64,000 nucleotides of DNA from Cryptomeria japonica (lineage: Eukaryota; Streptophyta; Pinopsida; Cupressales; Cupressaceae): positions 188,196,669 through 188,260,668 of the forward strand of contig NC_081413.1 of NCBI RefSeq assembly GCF_030272615.1. Direction: 5' to 3'. This document shows positions 12,633 through 24,150 of the stretch, piece after piece; the stretch's first letter is position 1; every line of letters begins with the position of its first letter. The notes under the pieces were generated by a model, which was not told the DNA's origin, ran no database searches, and saw only the letters and a list, made by a program, of their open reading frames with translations. Both the position numbers and the translations under genes were made by a program.

Positions 12633-12735
12633 AAAAATCTTTTCTCCAAATTCATACAACCTGCAAAAAAAATGAAAAACCCGCACAATCTGCAAAAATC
12701 ACACAGAAAAATAAAGAAGGTTAAATTGTTGTTAC

Positions 12736-12753
12736 TTCACGTCGGGTTCACCA
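12736..12753 (-). other. Primer binding site of T1
   Basis: The minus strand reads TGGTGAACCCGACGTGAA three bases inside the LTR boundary. It starts with TGG, as a site pairing with a tRNA 3' CCA end must. T3 has the same site with one or two changes at 20378-20361. The donor tRNA was not identified. Confidence 0.75.
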
Positions 12754-12756
12754 AAA

Positions 12757-14003
12757 TGTATATGTGTGAAATTCATCTTTAAAGAAAGTAATAATCAATT
12801 AGAAACAAGGGAAATCATGAATCCATGTCCTAATCAGAATTTAACAAACAATACAATGAAATAACACAATCAAGCAAATAGGAATTAAAATAATCAAATC
12901 AAATCAAAACTCCACATCCCAAGATCACGTATTGCTTCCATTGCTCTTCTCCTCTCTGTGGTATGATGGCTCTCAGATATTGCGTTGGTAACCTGCAAGT
13001 GACACAAAGATTCAAAGTTCGTGATTATTGAAAATGGAGATTGGATGCTTAATTTTTTTAAAATTGGAGAAGATTGATTGATAGGTGGAACATATTGATC
13101 AAGAGCTGGAACTCAGGTGAGCTCACATGAAAATTGATAGTTGAACTACTGATTATAGGAGTGAAACTCAATAGATGGAATAGATTAATTGAGTCAACTG
13201 ATTGAGAAAAAGTTGATTGAAGGAAGAAAAAGAATGATTGGTGGAAATAAAGAAGATGACAAAGAAAGCTTAATTTAGAAAAAGCTAACTAAAAGATGGA
13301 AATAGAGGTTGAAGAGAAAAATGATTTAATTAATTAATTTAGCATGTGCTTGCATTTAGATTTAGATTATCAATTTAATCTTTGCATGATATTTATTCAA
13401 ATAATTGAATTCATTTTAATTCAATTTAGCATTTGAATATATTTAGAACTTGACTTTGATTTTTAATTTGGTTTTGAAATCACGCACATGTAATTGAATT
13501 TGGAAGAAATTAGAAAAATATGAAATTAAATGAAATTAGAATTTGGGGGATTTGGAAATGGAAGAATTAATTAGTTAAAGAAACTATTTAATTATTTAGA
13601 AATGGACTTTAATTAAATAATAAAGATTATTTAAATTAAATAATAAAAATTATTTAAATTAAAGGATTAAATCACAATTAATTAAATAATTAATATTTAG
13701 AAGAGGGTTGAATAATTAGATGATTAGAGAGATAGAAATTGAATAATTAGTAATTTATTTAAATAATAAAGATTATTTAAATTGGGGAATTAATCGGAAT
13801 TAATTAAATAACAAATATTTAATTAACATTTAGAAAATGGTTAAAATGATTAAATGATGATAGAATAAAAAATAGAATAATTAGTAAGATTATGAGGAAA
13901 TATGAAATAGAAGAATAAGATTAATTAACTTAATTAAAGAATTATTTAATCAATTAGAGGAATAATTAGTATATGATTAATGAGACATTTTTAGGTGTCT
14001 ACA
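12757..14003 (-). mobile_element. Complete 5' LTR of T1 (1247 bp)
   Basis: On the plus strand it starts TGTATATGTGTG and ends GTGTCTACA, so it has TG...CA termini with TGTA/TACA inverted ends. It is very AT-rich, with many ttaattaa-like words. It is the only copy of this LTR next to a PBS, and it defines the unit seen in the 1-6240 array. Confidence 0.9.
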
Positions 14004-15755
14004 GGAAGCATGTCTAAAGAAGCCTAGTAGAAAGAAAAAAGATCCACAAATAGTGAATGTAATGGGTCAATTAGCTGATATTATGTTAGGAAAAGTTTCA
14101 GTTCTTAAATATGCTGATCCCGGTAGCCCTGTTGTGAATATAGTCATCAACAACACATAGATAAAGAAGGCTTTGATAGATTTGGGAGCAACCATTAATG
14201 TTATGACAAGAGATATTATGCAGCAGCTTGAAATAACTAGTCTTAGATCTACACCTACAATCCTACAGTTTGTTGATAGTTCTATAGTTAGACCTGATGG
14301 TATGATTGAAGATATAGTTGTTGCTTTGGATTATTGGGAATACCCTACAGATTTTATGATCCTGTCTCCTAAAGCCACATTGGGAGGGTACTCGGTAATT
14401 TTGGGAAGACCTTGGCTTGCTACAGCTAATGCACATATTGGATGTCGGTCGGGGGATATGACTATTTTAGATGGAAATACTACCAAAACATTAGCTCTAC
14501 ATTCCCCTGCTCAGCCCCAATTTGATCAACAACAAGCCATTTGGCCTAATTTGGGTGAAGAATTTGAAGAAGGAGTTGACTCTATCAATCATCATATTTG
14601 GGTGAAGAATTTGAAGAAGGAGTTGACTCTATCAATCACCTTATGATGATTAATAGAGGGACATTCATCTGACTTCAAGATGACAACTCAGTCCTTTATA
14701 AAATACTAACAAATTAGTTCAGGCAAGATCAACAATCGCAAGAGTTGTTACCAAATATTTTAGAATCAAACTTTCTTGCAGCCACTGATATATTGCACTC
14801 TGTTACCATAGGAAGTCTGCACTTCTCATTTTTCTAATGTATCTCATATTGATCTTACTAGCAAAGTGGAAGTTGATTCAAATAAATATTTGAATATCAA
14901 CAGTAATCTTATAGAAATTGAAAGGATAGCACTTGTGGATATGCTCAAATGTCATAAACATGCTTTTGCATGGAATTGATACTACAGTTTGTACCCACCG
15001 TATTTACATAAAAGAAGACTGTAGACCACTTAGACAGCCACAAAGAAGAATCAATCCTGCATTAAGAGAAATGGTTAAAGAGGAATTGCAGAAGTTGTTG
15101 AATGATGGATTTATCTATCCTATTTTTGATAGTCAATGGGTATCACCTTTGGTAATAGTTCCTAAGAAAGGAGGAAAATGGAGGATATGTGTTGATTATA
15201 GAGCCTTGAACTTGGCAACCAGAAGAGATCATTTTCCATTACCATTTGTGGATCAGGTATTGGATTCTTTGGCAGGGAAGCAATATTTCTCATTTTTAGA
15301 TGGATTTAGTGGCTATAACTAGATTCAGATTGCACCAGAGGATCAAGAGAAGACTACATTTACTTGTCCTTGGGGAAAATGTGCATATTTTTTTCTTCCT
15401 TTTGGATTATGTAATGCTCCGACTACTTTTCAAAGAGCAGTAATAAGCATATTCTCAGATATTTCTCAGGACACCATGGAAATTTATATGGATGATTTTA
15501 CAACTTATGATTTAGAATTCATGGAAGCATTGGAGAACCTGAAGAAAGTTTTGCAACCGTGTGAAGACTATAATTTGTCATTGAATAGTGAAAAATGCTT
15601 CATGATGATGCAGGAAGGTATAGTCTTTGGTCATCATATCTCTATAAATGGAATACAAGTTGACCCAGCAAAAATTGAAGTTATTCAAAATATCACTGCA
15701 CCGGTAAAGCAAAAAGATGTCATAAGTTTTCTTGGTCATGCTGGATATTATGGCC
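14004..15755 (+). pseudogene. Ty3/gypsy protease and reverse transcriptase fragment, plus strand
   Basis: The protease has LIDLGATINVM with the catalytic Asp in DLGA, then a second half with ILGRPWL. RT follows: QWVSPLVIVPKKGGKWRICV, DYRALN, FSFLDGFSGYN, FLPFGLCNAPTTFQRA and the active-site box YMDDF near 15486, ending in FLGHAGYY. A TAG stop follows DGFSGYN, where Gln (CAG) is usual; other stops lie between PR and RT. DLGA and YMDDF suit the Athila/Tat branch of plant Ty3/gypsy elements. The left edge is cut by the T1 insertion at 14003/14004. The right edge stops abruptly at about 15755 against minus-strand gag. RNase H and integrase are absent. Confidence 0.9.
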
Positions 15756-16885
15756 TTTCATGTGATGGTATTCACAAAAGTCATTATCATTCCACCAAGT
15801 TGGTTTGAAAGGACCTGGTTTATATGGCTTGATTTCTGGTAGGGTGATCAAATTGGTTTGTATCAAGAGCTGACTCAATTGGTTCTCCAAGTGGCATGTA
15901 GTTTCTTCTTGGTGTATTAACCCTTGGAGGTATAGGCTCACCATACTGAATTGCATTTTCATTCATTGATGTTGCACTATTATCTTGGGACTGATTCCTG
16001 TTTGGCACAAAGGACTCAATCAATCCTTGTAATGATACCACTAGTTGAACTCTATTAACCACACGAGAATCTACAACCATCATTTATCACATTCTTATTT
16101 TTCAACCAGAATTTTGATTTTTCATTATTTGTGTTGTTGCTCAATCCACTTTCCTTGTGATTTTTCAAGACCCCTTGCTCTACAAGACCCTTCTCACACT
16201 TTAGACCCTTTTATGTGATCTCCTTGAAGGTGTTGAGACATTGCATCTACTGTGGATACTTGAATTGAGCAATGAAATTCTCGACAAAGATGTCGACTTG
16301 TTCAACTTCTAGTATATGACTAAGGCATCTACAGTACACGGATCTCCATCTTTGTAAAAATGCAGCAAATGTCTCACCTTCCCTTTGTTTGGCAGCATAT
16401 AAATCCATTAGAGTAATTGGATTATCTATATTATGTGATAAGTTTGTTATAAACTTCTCAGCTAGCTCTCCCCATGAGGCAATCTTTGGTGGGAGGTGCG
16501 AAAACCACTCTAGTGTTGTTCCTCCAAGAATTTTGGGAAATAGGCACATCAAGTATGTATCTTCATGAGCCACCTCAATACATGCAGTGAAGAACTCCCT
16601 GACATGATCTTGGGGATCACCTTTTCCTTTTTATTTGTCAAACTTGGGAGTTTCAAAATGTGGTGGAAAGGGTGACATATACAAAGTCCTGTCAAAGGGA
16701 TAAGGAAAAATTTCCTCCATGGTGTAGTTTTTCTTCTCATTGCATGCTTGCATATTTTTCATCTGTCTTTGGAGGTTTTGAACTTGTTGAACCAATATCT
16801 CTATCTGGGTCAAAGGTGCACTAGCCATATATGCGTTCCCAACAAAAGGATTGGTGTTTGAGTATATAGGAGATTGTTGGAACAT
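15756..16885 (-). pseudogene. T3 gag (capsid and zinc knuckle), minus strand, frameshifted
   Basis: Pieces in order on the minus strand are: a Gln-rich coiled stretch (QVQNLQRQMKNMQ), PYPFDRTLYMSPFPPHFETP with KFDK, then the retrotransposon gag core. The core has AHEDTYLMCLFPKILGGTTL, EWFSHLPP and FAAFLQRWRS. The series ends in WWNDNDFCEYHHMKGH, the start of a CCHC knuckle. The knuckle is cut: its last Cys is missing because the sequence switches at about 15755 to plus-strand RT. The frame changes at least twice and a TAA lies in the KFDK region. T2 gag (39480-38100) is clearly related. Confidence 0.85.
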
Positions 16886-18729
16886 CGACTGGTTATGTAA
16901 CTATGTGCTATAATTTCCACTAGCTATTGTGAAGTAAGAAAATTGGGTATTGATTAGATTCATACATCTCAGTGGAGCCTTGATTCAAACCCTAACCACT
17001 GTAAGTATATCCCATGGAAACCGATACTACTGGTTGAGAGGTACTTGTGGGAATGGTATTATGATCCATACTTGTTTGAGTTGGTGCCGATGTATTTGAG
17101 ACATTTGACGTGGGTTATGAGGTAACATTAGAGGTTATTTGGGATGTCACATTTGTATTTGAGGATGTTGCACTCGATTGGGAATTCTGAGTGAAAGCAA
17201 TTGTGGCTTGGGTGGCTACCGCTTGTGTGTTCTAAGGTGCACTGTGAGTTGTACTTGAAGATGAATCAAAAGAGAAATATATTTGTCCTTATCGTGATTA
17301 ATAAGTGCATTGAGAACCATGAGGACTTATGGATCTTGTTGGGCGACCTCAAGTTCTTCTTGTGTCAATTTTTGCTAGATTTCTTTTATTGAAGGCATGT
17401 TGTTTATATTGGTTGGTAGTGTTGCATCTCTTTAGGGTTGCGTGTGTTAGCAGTTTGATAAGTCCATGTTCCACATGGGATTAACAAAAGGGTCACTATT
17501 TGGGTCCATCTTATTCTTAGCCCTTTGTGATCTTGTTAAGGGCATGAATGACTCCTAATATGACTTAGAGAATGCAAGACCTTTGACAAGTTATGGTGCT
17601 AGGATGACAATACTAGACTCTTGAAAGATTATGTATGCAAATTACCTTGACACTCTACTGAGGATTGGGATGAGGAGGTTGAAGATCGGGACGAGGAGGT
17701 TGTTGTTGCTGCAATCTAAGTCTTTCAAGCCTTTGTTGAATGATTTCTCTTTCAACTACTCTTTGGATTCATACTTCTTTTCTTATTTCCTCGTCTATGA
17801 TAAACTCGACTCCTCTATACTGAGGGACACTTGTTCTTAGCCTCCACACAAGGTTATCAATACCATCAATGATTTTTCCCTGATCTTCGTTTGGACTAAT
17901 ATTAGTTGCTCAAATGGGAATAAATTGTGACCATGCAAGGCCATTGCAACACATGCTATGGAGGGTCCTCAAAGAAAATTTAAATGCAACTAAAGGAGAC
18001 TTAATCTATTGACCAATTAAATGACACCATTCAAAAGATGTTAAGAGTTTGTTGATGAAACAAATTGAAATTTTGGAAAGCAATTATGTATGCTAGATTG
18101 ATGAGCAAGGGAACCAAGATTGATATGATGATTGACTGAAATTTGGGGTCTCTTGGACTCAATAATATTCTGGGAGAATATTTGGACCTAATGTAGATTA
18201 ATACTATACAAGAGCTAAGTGAAAATGATAGAGTTGGATTTGACACCAAATGCAAAAGGAGGATTTAGGTAAAGACTATGCGTACACTATGAGGACTAAG
18301 CATGAACTAGGGAAATACCATATGAAGACTAATGCAAATGTGATATGGACTATGAAATGCAAGATACACTAGGTAAGGACTTAGAGAAGCATGATATGAT
18401 GAAAAATGAAAACTGAGGACTTGGAACCAACCTATAATCGTAAAAGGGTGTAAATAAGAAACTTTGTTTTGGGAATTTGGGGTCACCTTGTTTGATTGTT
18501 TGGTATTGATTGAGTTGGTTGTTTGGGAAAAATTTTGTGTTTTTGAAGGATTTTTCAAACACAACATACAAAGATGAAAGACAGTATGGCCCATTGAATT
18601 TGTTTTTACAACTTTGAAAATAAAAGTTATGCGAGAAAAAGGGCCTAAATGGGCCCAAAATGAAACTGACCCTTGCTAGTTTAACACGTTGAATAAATTA
18701 AAGACATGAGGAAAACATTTACAACTTAG
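16886..18729 (-). other. T3 region between leader and gag, no clear gene
   Basis: Degenerate minus-strand reading frames continue the gag N-terminal region to about 17180 (Thr/Ser-rich, TSQPVVSVSMGYTYSG). Between 17200 and 18700 I see only short open frames in both strands with no recognisable domain. Confidence 0.45.
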
Positions 18730-19330
18730 GCTAGGAATTAAAACCATTTGATGGGCCCCCGCAACAAAATACCTCATACAAGATGGACTAATAGAGATTT
18801 TGGTAGCACTGGCTCCCCCGCCACGACACTCACTTCTCAAGCATACTAGATTCTCTTACCACGAAGTTCTAGGTATCTTATAACTAGGGAATTCTTGTCT
18901 CATCAAGATGGGTATCTACTGGGTATGATCCACACTCCCTGAACCATCAAATGTGGGATTTTTGGTAAACTTAAACAATTGGCTCGTAGTATAGTTTTGA
19001 GGGATCACCAATCCAACAACATATTCTCAAAGAAAGCCACTTGAGGCTTTAACTGAGATTATCGGTGCAAAGGAGGCCTCCACATATGTCGAATTCACTC
19101 AGCACTCCAGCCGCGTGACCAACATATTTATATAGTGGCTTGAAAAATCCGCTCGAGATCATGTTGAGATAGTCAATATCCCCAACATTTCCCAATTCAA
19201 GATACCTTTGTGGGGTGATGAAATCCCCACTCAAAGATATCCCTCACAACTAAAATAAGAGCGGGTGTTGTTGTCACTTTTTCCTATCTCCCAAGACCCC
19301 AAAGGTAGGTAGAAAGGTATTTCATGCAAC
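18730..19330 (-). repeat. Conserved leader block in T3
   Basis: This is the counterpart of 10600-11330 in T1, with the same order of landmarks, including gtcgaattcactca, tatttatatag and ggggtgatgaaatcccc. It confirms that T1 and T3 are one family. Confidence 0.7.
19049..19234 (-). CDS. Small leader ORF 2 of T3 (FITPQRY ORF)
   Basis: A 61-codon ORF begins MSGDFITPQRYLELGNVGDI and contains FFKPLYKYVGHAAGVLSEFD. Length, start and end match the T1 copy at 11301-11116. It remained open although leader ORF 1 in the same element has decayed. Function unknown. Confidence 0.4.
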   Translation of the reverse strand: MSGDFITPQRYLELGNVGDIDYLNMISSGFFKPLYKYVGHAAGVLSEFDICGGLLCTDNLS

Positions 19331-19689
19331 TGTGGTTCCACCCAACAAAATGAGCAAGCACTCCAAACACGAAAGACAAAAGTTCATTAACCTTAGAGAA
19401 TTTCATTGTGATCTAATCTAAGCATAAAACAAATCCATGTCCATTTTTAAAACCAAATCGAAATGTGAATCATATACACATGTTTATTTTAGAGCACCAA
19501 AACAAAATGTGAGTAAAATGGAAGTCTCAAAAGGATACCCTGCAAGCCACAAGTTAGTAGTTTCAATAAGCTTCTTGGACCGTTCATTTATTCCTTGTTC
19601 TTTCCGCCACACACTGTAAACAAACTGTCAGAAATATAGAAAGCCAAAACAGAACAAGATAAAATAGAAACAGAAAGTGATCTATTCCA

Positions 19690-20235
19690 GATAACAAATG
19701 CGACACAAAGTATAAACGAATGCAAAAAAACTGTAACAACAAATGCGAAATGATATAACCTCGAATGCAAATTTTTGACAGAACTCTTGCAAATTTCTGT
19801 CAGAACACATGCTACGTAGGCAAAAAATCATCTTTGATACTTGAAATAGGTGATTTGGAGTTCAAATTCATTGAATTTTCTCTCTGCTTGCAACAATTTC
19901 TAGAAATATCATTGTTGTCTTCTCTATTCAGCACCCCTCCTTGATCTTGAAATTCTAAATTTCACCCTGCGTGCCATAGCTTAGGAGCATTTCAAAAAAA
20001 TACATAAAATTTAAAACAATAGAATGTAAACTTTTCAGATTTAAAAGAATTGATTAGGATTAGGGGGTAAAGTCAATCGCAAATAAACAACATTCAATTG
20101 TCAGGGTGTGTCTCCATTGTGAACGTATGCGAAATCCGCAATCAACGAATGTGAATTTGGGTAAGGACGAATGCGCAATCCAAAAAGAACGAATGTGAAA
20201 TAATGACAGGACATATGCGAATTTCTACACATATG
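19690..20235 (-). repeat. T3 dispersed-word arrays (TTCGCATT-type) flanking leader ORF 1
   Basis: Copies of aatgcgaa, aatgcaaa or aatgtgaa occur about every 20-30 bp at 19690-19800 and again at 20120-20235. They lie on both sides of the decayed MARRV ORF, as in T1, but use a different word. Confidence 0.65.
19860..19977 (-). pseudogene. Decayed leader ORF 1 of T3 (MARRV ORF)
   Basis: ATG at 19977 opens MARRVKFRISRSRRGAE and then hits TAG at 19926-19924. Past the stop the same frame still shows RRQQ and KLLQAE, matching the T1 protein, with further TGA and TAG stops. It is a relic of the 84-residue T1 ORF. Confidence 0.55.
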
Positions 20236-20360
20236 GATGTGAAACATTTTCTTCTCCTACGTGATTCCGTACAGGTAACCTGCAAAAACATCAAATTAGG
20301 TCGGAATCTGTACATAGAACCTGCAAAAACACAAAATCAAGGAAGAATATTAGTTGTCGT

Positions 20361-20378
20361 TTCACATCGGGTTCACCA
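20361..20378 (-). other. Primer binding site of T3
   Basis: The minus strand reads TGGTGAACCCGATGTGAA, one base different from the T1 site. It lies two bases inside the LTR start at 20381. Confidence 0.7.
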
Positions 20379-20380
20379 GA

Positions 20381-20894
20381 TGATTTACAGGTAAATTAAC
20401 CATATTTAATTACAATACCTGAGCTAACCACTAAAACTCAATTCTAATTAAGAAACCATAAATAACAATGAAATGTATACTAAAATCAATTGAACATATA
20501 AAATTCAATCAAAACTCCCTTAATTGATTTCTTTCATGGCTTCCATTGTTCTTCTTCATCATCATTTTGGCGTGGCTCTTAGTGATATGCTGGGATACCT
20601 GCACAAGGATGGAACAATAATTCTGAAGATAGTGGCTAAGGAAAAATGAGGAGAAATGAGCTGACTTTATAGATTCTAGAGGATGAGAATGGACGGTTGA
20701 GATTCATTCCGGGACATAATTGATCAATGGCTAAGATTGCTTGAGACAAAATTGATCAAGAGTTTAATTAATTTGATTGATGAGTCAACTGGATTGATTG
20801 ATTAGTGAAGTAGATTGATTGATCACTGAACTGGATTGATTACTCTATTCCAAAGTTGATTGAGAGTTGAAAAAGGTGATTGATGAGTTAACTA
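20381..20894 (-). mobile_element. Truncated 5' LTR of T3
   Basis: It starts TGATTTACAGG beside the PBS and is a diverged relative of the T1 LTR: cttccattg, gtggctctta/gtggctctca and acctgcac/acctgcaag landmarks appear in the same order. It stops at 20894, where T2 LTR sequence begins, so only the PBS-proximal part (U5/R side) survives. Confidence 0.7.
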
Positions 20895-22301
20895 AGTCCA
20901 CACACCAATGGGAATCTTGGTGCAAGTTATGGAGCTATATGGAATAGCTCAACTTCCCAAGGGATTTTCCATTGTTCTCTATCACACAAGACCCCTTAAG
21001 CCAATGCCTTTGCTCTCAGATCACTGAGCAAAGTGATTTAGGGATGACAATCATGAGAATGAGGGATGCTTTTGATCAATCTAACATGAATGCAATCCTA
21101 ATGTGCATGATATTAAAAGATGAACTAACTAGAATGCTTATGATGATAAGATGATAAGATGAAAGGATTCGTAACAAGACTATCCTAACATGTCATACTA
21201 GTCTACCATGATTATACAAATAAAGATGATATGATTATTTCTATCAAAGAGAGGTTAAATGCTATATGAAAATGATTTATATGCTTAGTAAAATGTCTAT
21301 AAATTTGATGCTAAAGACTAGATTTTTTTGAAGAAGGAAGGGGATCTATTTATAGGAAAAATAGGGCAATGAAGGGTCAAGATTGGATGATCTTATCAAG
21401 GGTCCGGATTGAAAGTTATCAATCCATGTTTACAATTCTCATCAATGAAATGGTGAGAATTGTCAACAAGAGACTACTTGAGAGGAGATGTAAGAAGCAT
21501 TAAATGCTTGAGAGACCTCATGGTTACCCTAGGGGGTAAGGGTTAAGGTTAGGTTAAGATTACCTTTTGTATAAAGCTTTTACCCAAGGGTTAAGGAGAT
21601 AACCAAGGGTGAAGCCATGAATGCTTGATGAGACCCTTGGGTTAGATGAAGGTTGAGTTAGGCAAAAAGTCTCTAACCATGCCAAAAGGGTTAGTTAACC
21701 ATTAATGGTTTGGAAGACTTTGGGGACAAATTAAGAGTCCTTCCAAATTTGGGGGAACTCAAAAAGTTAGCTTGTTGAAGGCATAAAGTCTTTAATGCCT
21801 TTGGAAGACTTTACTCCAAATTTGAGAAGTGACATCCTCAAATTTAGGGAAAGGGGATAATTGAAGGGTTTAGGCTAACTGATTAGGATTAGATAGGTTC
21901 TAGAAGAATCTAGAAAGAGGGTTAGGAGGCAAGTGGGAGATGTAGGAGAATGCAAGTGGATGGAGGATAAATTTTATTAAAATAAATTGCTTTATTTCAA
22001 CAAAATAGATGCAAGTGGGGGATTTAAATAAATTACATTTGTTTATTTGAAGTGAATAATTTAATTAAATGTAAATTTAATTAAAAGGAGAGAGAAGGGA
22101 TTTAATTAAATAAAATGATTTATTCAATTAAATGACATGAAAGGCTTAGGTGAATTTAAATAAATAAAAATAATAATTTATTTAATCAAATAGAGGAATG
22201 TGGATGATTTAATTAAGTTAGATTTAACTAAAATAGAGGAATGAGAATAAAATGAACATTAAATATTCATTTAGGAAAGTGGTCATTTTTATACGTCTAC
22301 A
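20895..22301 (-). mobile_element. 3' LTR of T2 (1407 bp, lacks the outer 50 bp)
   Basis: It aligns with 42798-44571 nearly base for base from agtccacacaccaatggg to the end TATACGTCTACA, apart from the 352-bp nested insertion in the other copy and small indels. The first 50 bp of the LTR (42748-42797 in the other copy) are missing, replaced by T3 LTR sequence. Confidence 0.9.
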
Positions 22302-22316
22302 TTTTGCCCCTCTTTG
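22302..22316 (-). other. Polypurine tract of T2
   Basis: The minus strand reads CAAAGAGGGGCAAAA directly against the TGTAGACG start of the 3' LTR. It fixes the element's orientation as minus. Confidence 0.8.
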
Positions 22317-22626
22317 AAGTGACGTGTGTGCACATGTTGATTCAAAGAAAATTGATGCGCCACCAAAATTTGATTGGTGTGATCTCATGTGTCGAGATTG
22401 TTGATGTCGTGCCCTAGATTTGATAATGGTATTGATAATGCTCCCTCGGGAGATGAATTAAAAATTTGAAAGTTGGTTGTTGTAGATTGAAGCGCATTTT
22501 AGAATTTTGTCTGTGTTGAATGCGTGCTAATTGATTCATCTCCCGATAATGATGTTTGCTAGGGTTATAAGCAAGAGCACGAGAAAAATACATGCCCCTC
22601 CTACTAACCCTAATTTCCTTTTACCC

Positions 22627-22636
22627 TATAAAAAGG
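22627..22636 (+). promoter_or_regulatory. TATA box of the antisense PMD gene
   Basis: TATAAAAAGG lies on the plus strand about 135 bp before the proposed start codon at 22769 and inside T2, pointing away from the 3' LTR. A good TATA box at the head of the antisense gene suggests its own promoter. Transcription itself is inferred. Confidence 0.5.
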
Positions 22637-22768
22637 TGAAAAGCGATTTTATTTGTATCATTTGTGCTTGTTGACTTTTGGAGATAGTGACATTTGGAGA
22701 GTGACAAAATGTCAGTTCCCTATGCTTCGCACCGATTCGAGCACGTTCGTTGATACCGGAGGCCAACC

Positions 22769-22783
22769 ATGTATGGGCCACCT
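22769..22783 (+). CDS. Proposed first coding exon of the antisense PMD gene
   Basis: ATG TAT GGG CCA CCT (MYGPP) is followed at once by a strong donor, GTAAGTT (22784). Joining it to the acceptor ttgttacag at 24189 keeps the phase and opens the PMD frame (ERLGVLQS...). An earlier ATG at about 22708 gives only a 13-codon ORF. The exon is a prediction from splice signals and phase only. Confidence 0.4.
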
Positions 22784-22869
22784 GTAAGTTGTCTAAATTT
22801 TGCCCCTTTTGCTTTTTGTTTGGTCGATTTTGATCACGTTTTTCATTTTTTGTGTCAGATTTTTTACGT

Positions 22870-23230
22870 GTTAGCACATAGGGTCAATTTTGTAGCGCAT
22901 ACGATAAAACCTTTAGTGCATAGGGTTAATGAATTAGGGTAGCATCGGGGGGTGTTGTGTAGCACCTCGCAGGTTTAGGCTAGCGCATAGGGGTAGGATA
23001 GCGCATATGGCTAACAAGATAGTGCATAGCAGGAAAAGGGTAGCGCATAGAATAGACCTAGCGCATAGGGGAAATATGGTGGCACATGGGTGGAACAGGG
23101 TAGCGCATAGGGTAAGTCTAGCGCGTAGGGTAAATTTTGTAGCGCGTAGCTGAGCTTAGCTAGTGCATAGGTGGCAACTTAGTACATAGGGAAGATGTCT
23201 TAGCACGTGGGTAGAAAATGTAGTGATTTA
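22870..23230 (+). repeat. TAGCGCAT dispersed-word array in the antisense leader intron
   Basis: About 17 copies of tagcgcatagg or one- to two-base variants (tagtgcata, tagcgcgtag, tagcacgtgg) are spaced roughly 15-30 bp apart, all in the same orientation. The same word on the opposite strand fills the T2 gag leader at 40.5-40.9 and 42.4-42.7 kb. Confidence 0.85.
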
Positions 23231-23639
23231 GGAGGAAAATATGATGCTGTGAGGTAAAATTAGAGGAAGGGAGATAGGTTGGGGTGAGCAGGTGTTTGCT
23301 AAGTGTTCCTGGATGGGTGTGGTAGCCAATCTTTGTGTCTGTTGTGCCGATGTGTGGTTTTTTGATAAATTTTGAATTTGTCTTTGTTGAATTTCCAAGC
23401 TGAGTGATTGAATGATGATCCTGATTGTCTGTTGTTTTGAGATCTTTGATTTTTCATCGTGAATATGAGTTCTGATATGGTTCCTGATATGAGTCTTGTG
23501 ATATGGATTTTGATTTCTCGATATGGATTTTAGTTGATTTCTTGATATGGATTTGATAGATAAAACTTGAGTTGATTTGGATTTGTTTCAAGTTGATATG
23601 AATTTTGATTTTGAGATGGGTTGGATTTTCTGATATGAA

Positions 23640-24150
23640 ACTTGATTTGATTTTCATTGTTTAAAGTTGATATGAAATTTGTGATTGGATATGGGTTCAA
23701 TTTCTGATATGAAACTTGATTTGATTTTCATTGTTTCAAGTTGATATGAAATTTGTGATTGGATATGGGTTCGATTTTTGATATGAAACTTGATTTGATT
23801 TTCGTTGTTTCAAGTTGATATGAAATTTGTGATTGGATATGGGTTCGATTTCTGATATGAAACTCGATTTGATTTTCGTTGTTTCAAGTTGATATGAAAT
23901 TTGTGATTGGATATGGGTTCAATTTCTGATATGAAACTTGATTTGAGTTTCGTTGTTTCAAGTTGATATAAAATTTTGTGATTGGATATGGGTTCGATTT
24001 CTGATATGAAACTTGATTTGATTTTCGTTGTTTCAAGTTGATATGGAATTTGTGATTTTGATATGGGTTGGATTTTCTGATATGAAACTTGATTTGATTT
24101 TCGTTGTTTCAAGTTGATATGAAATTTGTGATTAGATATATCAGATTTGA
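23640..24150 (+). repeat. 74-bp tandem repeats in the antisense leader intron
   Basis: Six to seven copies of a 74-bp unit contain gatatgggttcgatttctga, tatgaaacttgatttgattt and tcgttgtttcaagttgatat. Degenerate relatives extend left to about 23450. A long accidental open frame on the minus strand arises from the repeats and is not a gene. Confidence 0.85.

Larger units (their letters stand above)
4702..14003 (-). mobile_element. T1: non-autonomous Ty3-like LTR retrotransposon without gag-pol
   Basis: Read on the minus strand: 5' LTR (14003-12757), PBS (12753-12736), a leader with two short ORFs, a long low-complexity ORF (10146-8302), a T-rich 3' part, a polypurine tract (about 5925-5910) and a 3' LTR (5909-4702). 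No protease, RT, RNase H or integrase motif was found between the LTRs, so movement would need proteins from another element. T3 at 15.8-20.9 kb shares the PBS type and leader and still has gag, so it belongs to the likely autonomous family. The right flank after the LTR is GGAAG. The matching left target duplication would lie beyond the tandem array, outside this window. Confidence 0.8.

Noticed and set aside
22708-22750. ATG of MSVPYASHRFE as start of the antisense gene
   Set aside because: Stops after 13 codons; may be an upstream ORF. The later ATG at 22769 joins the PMD frame by splicing.
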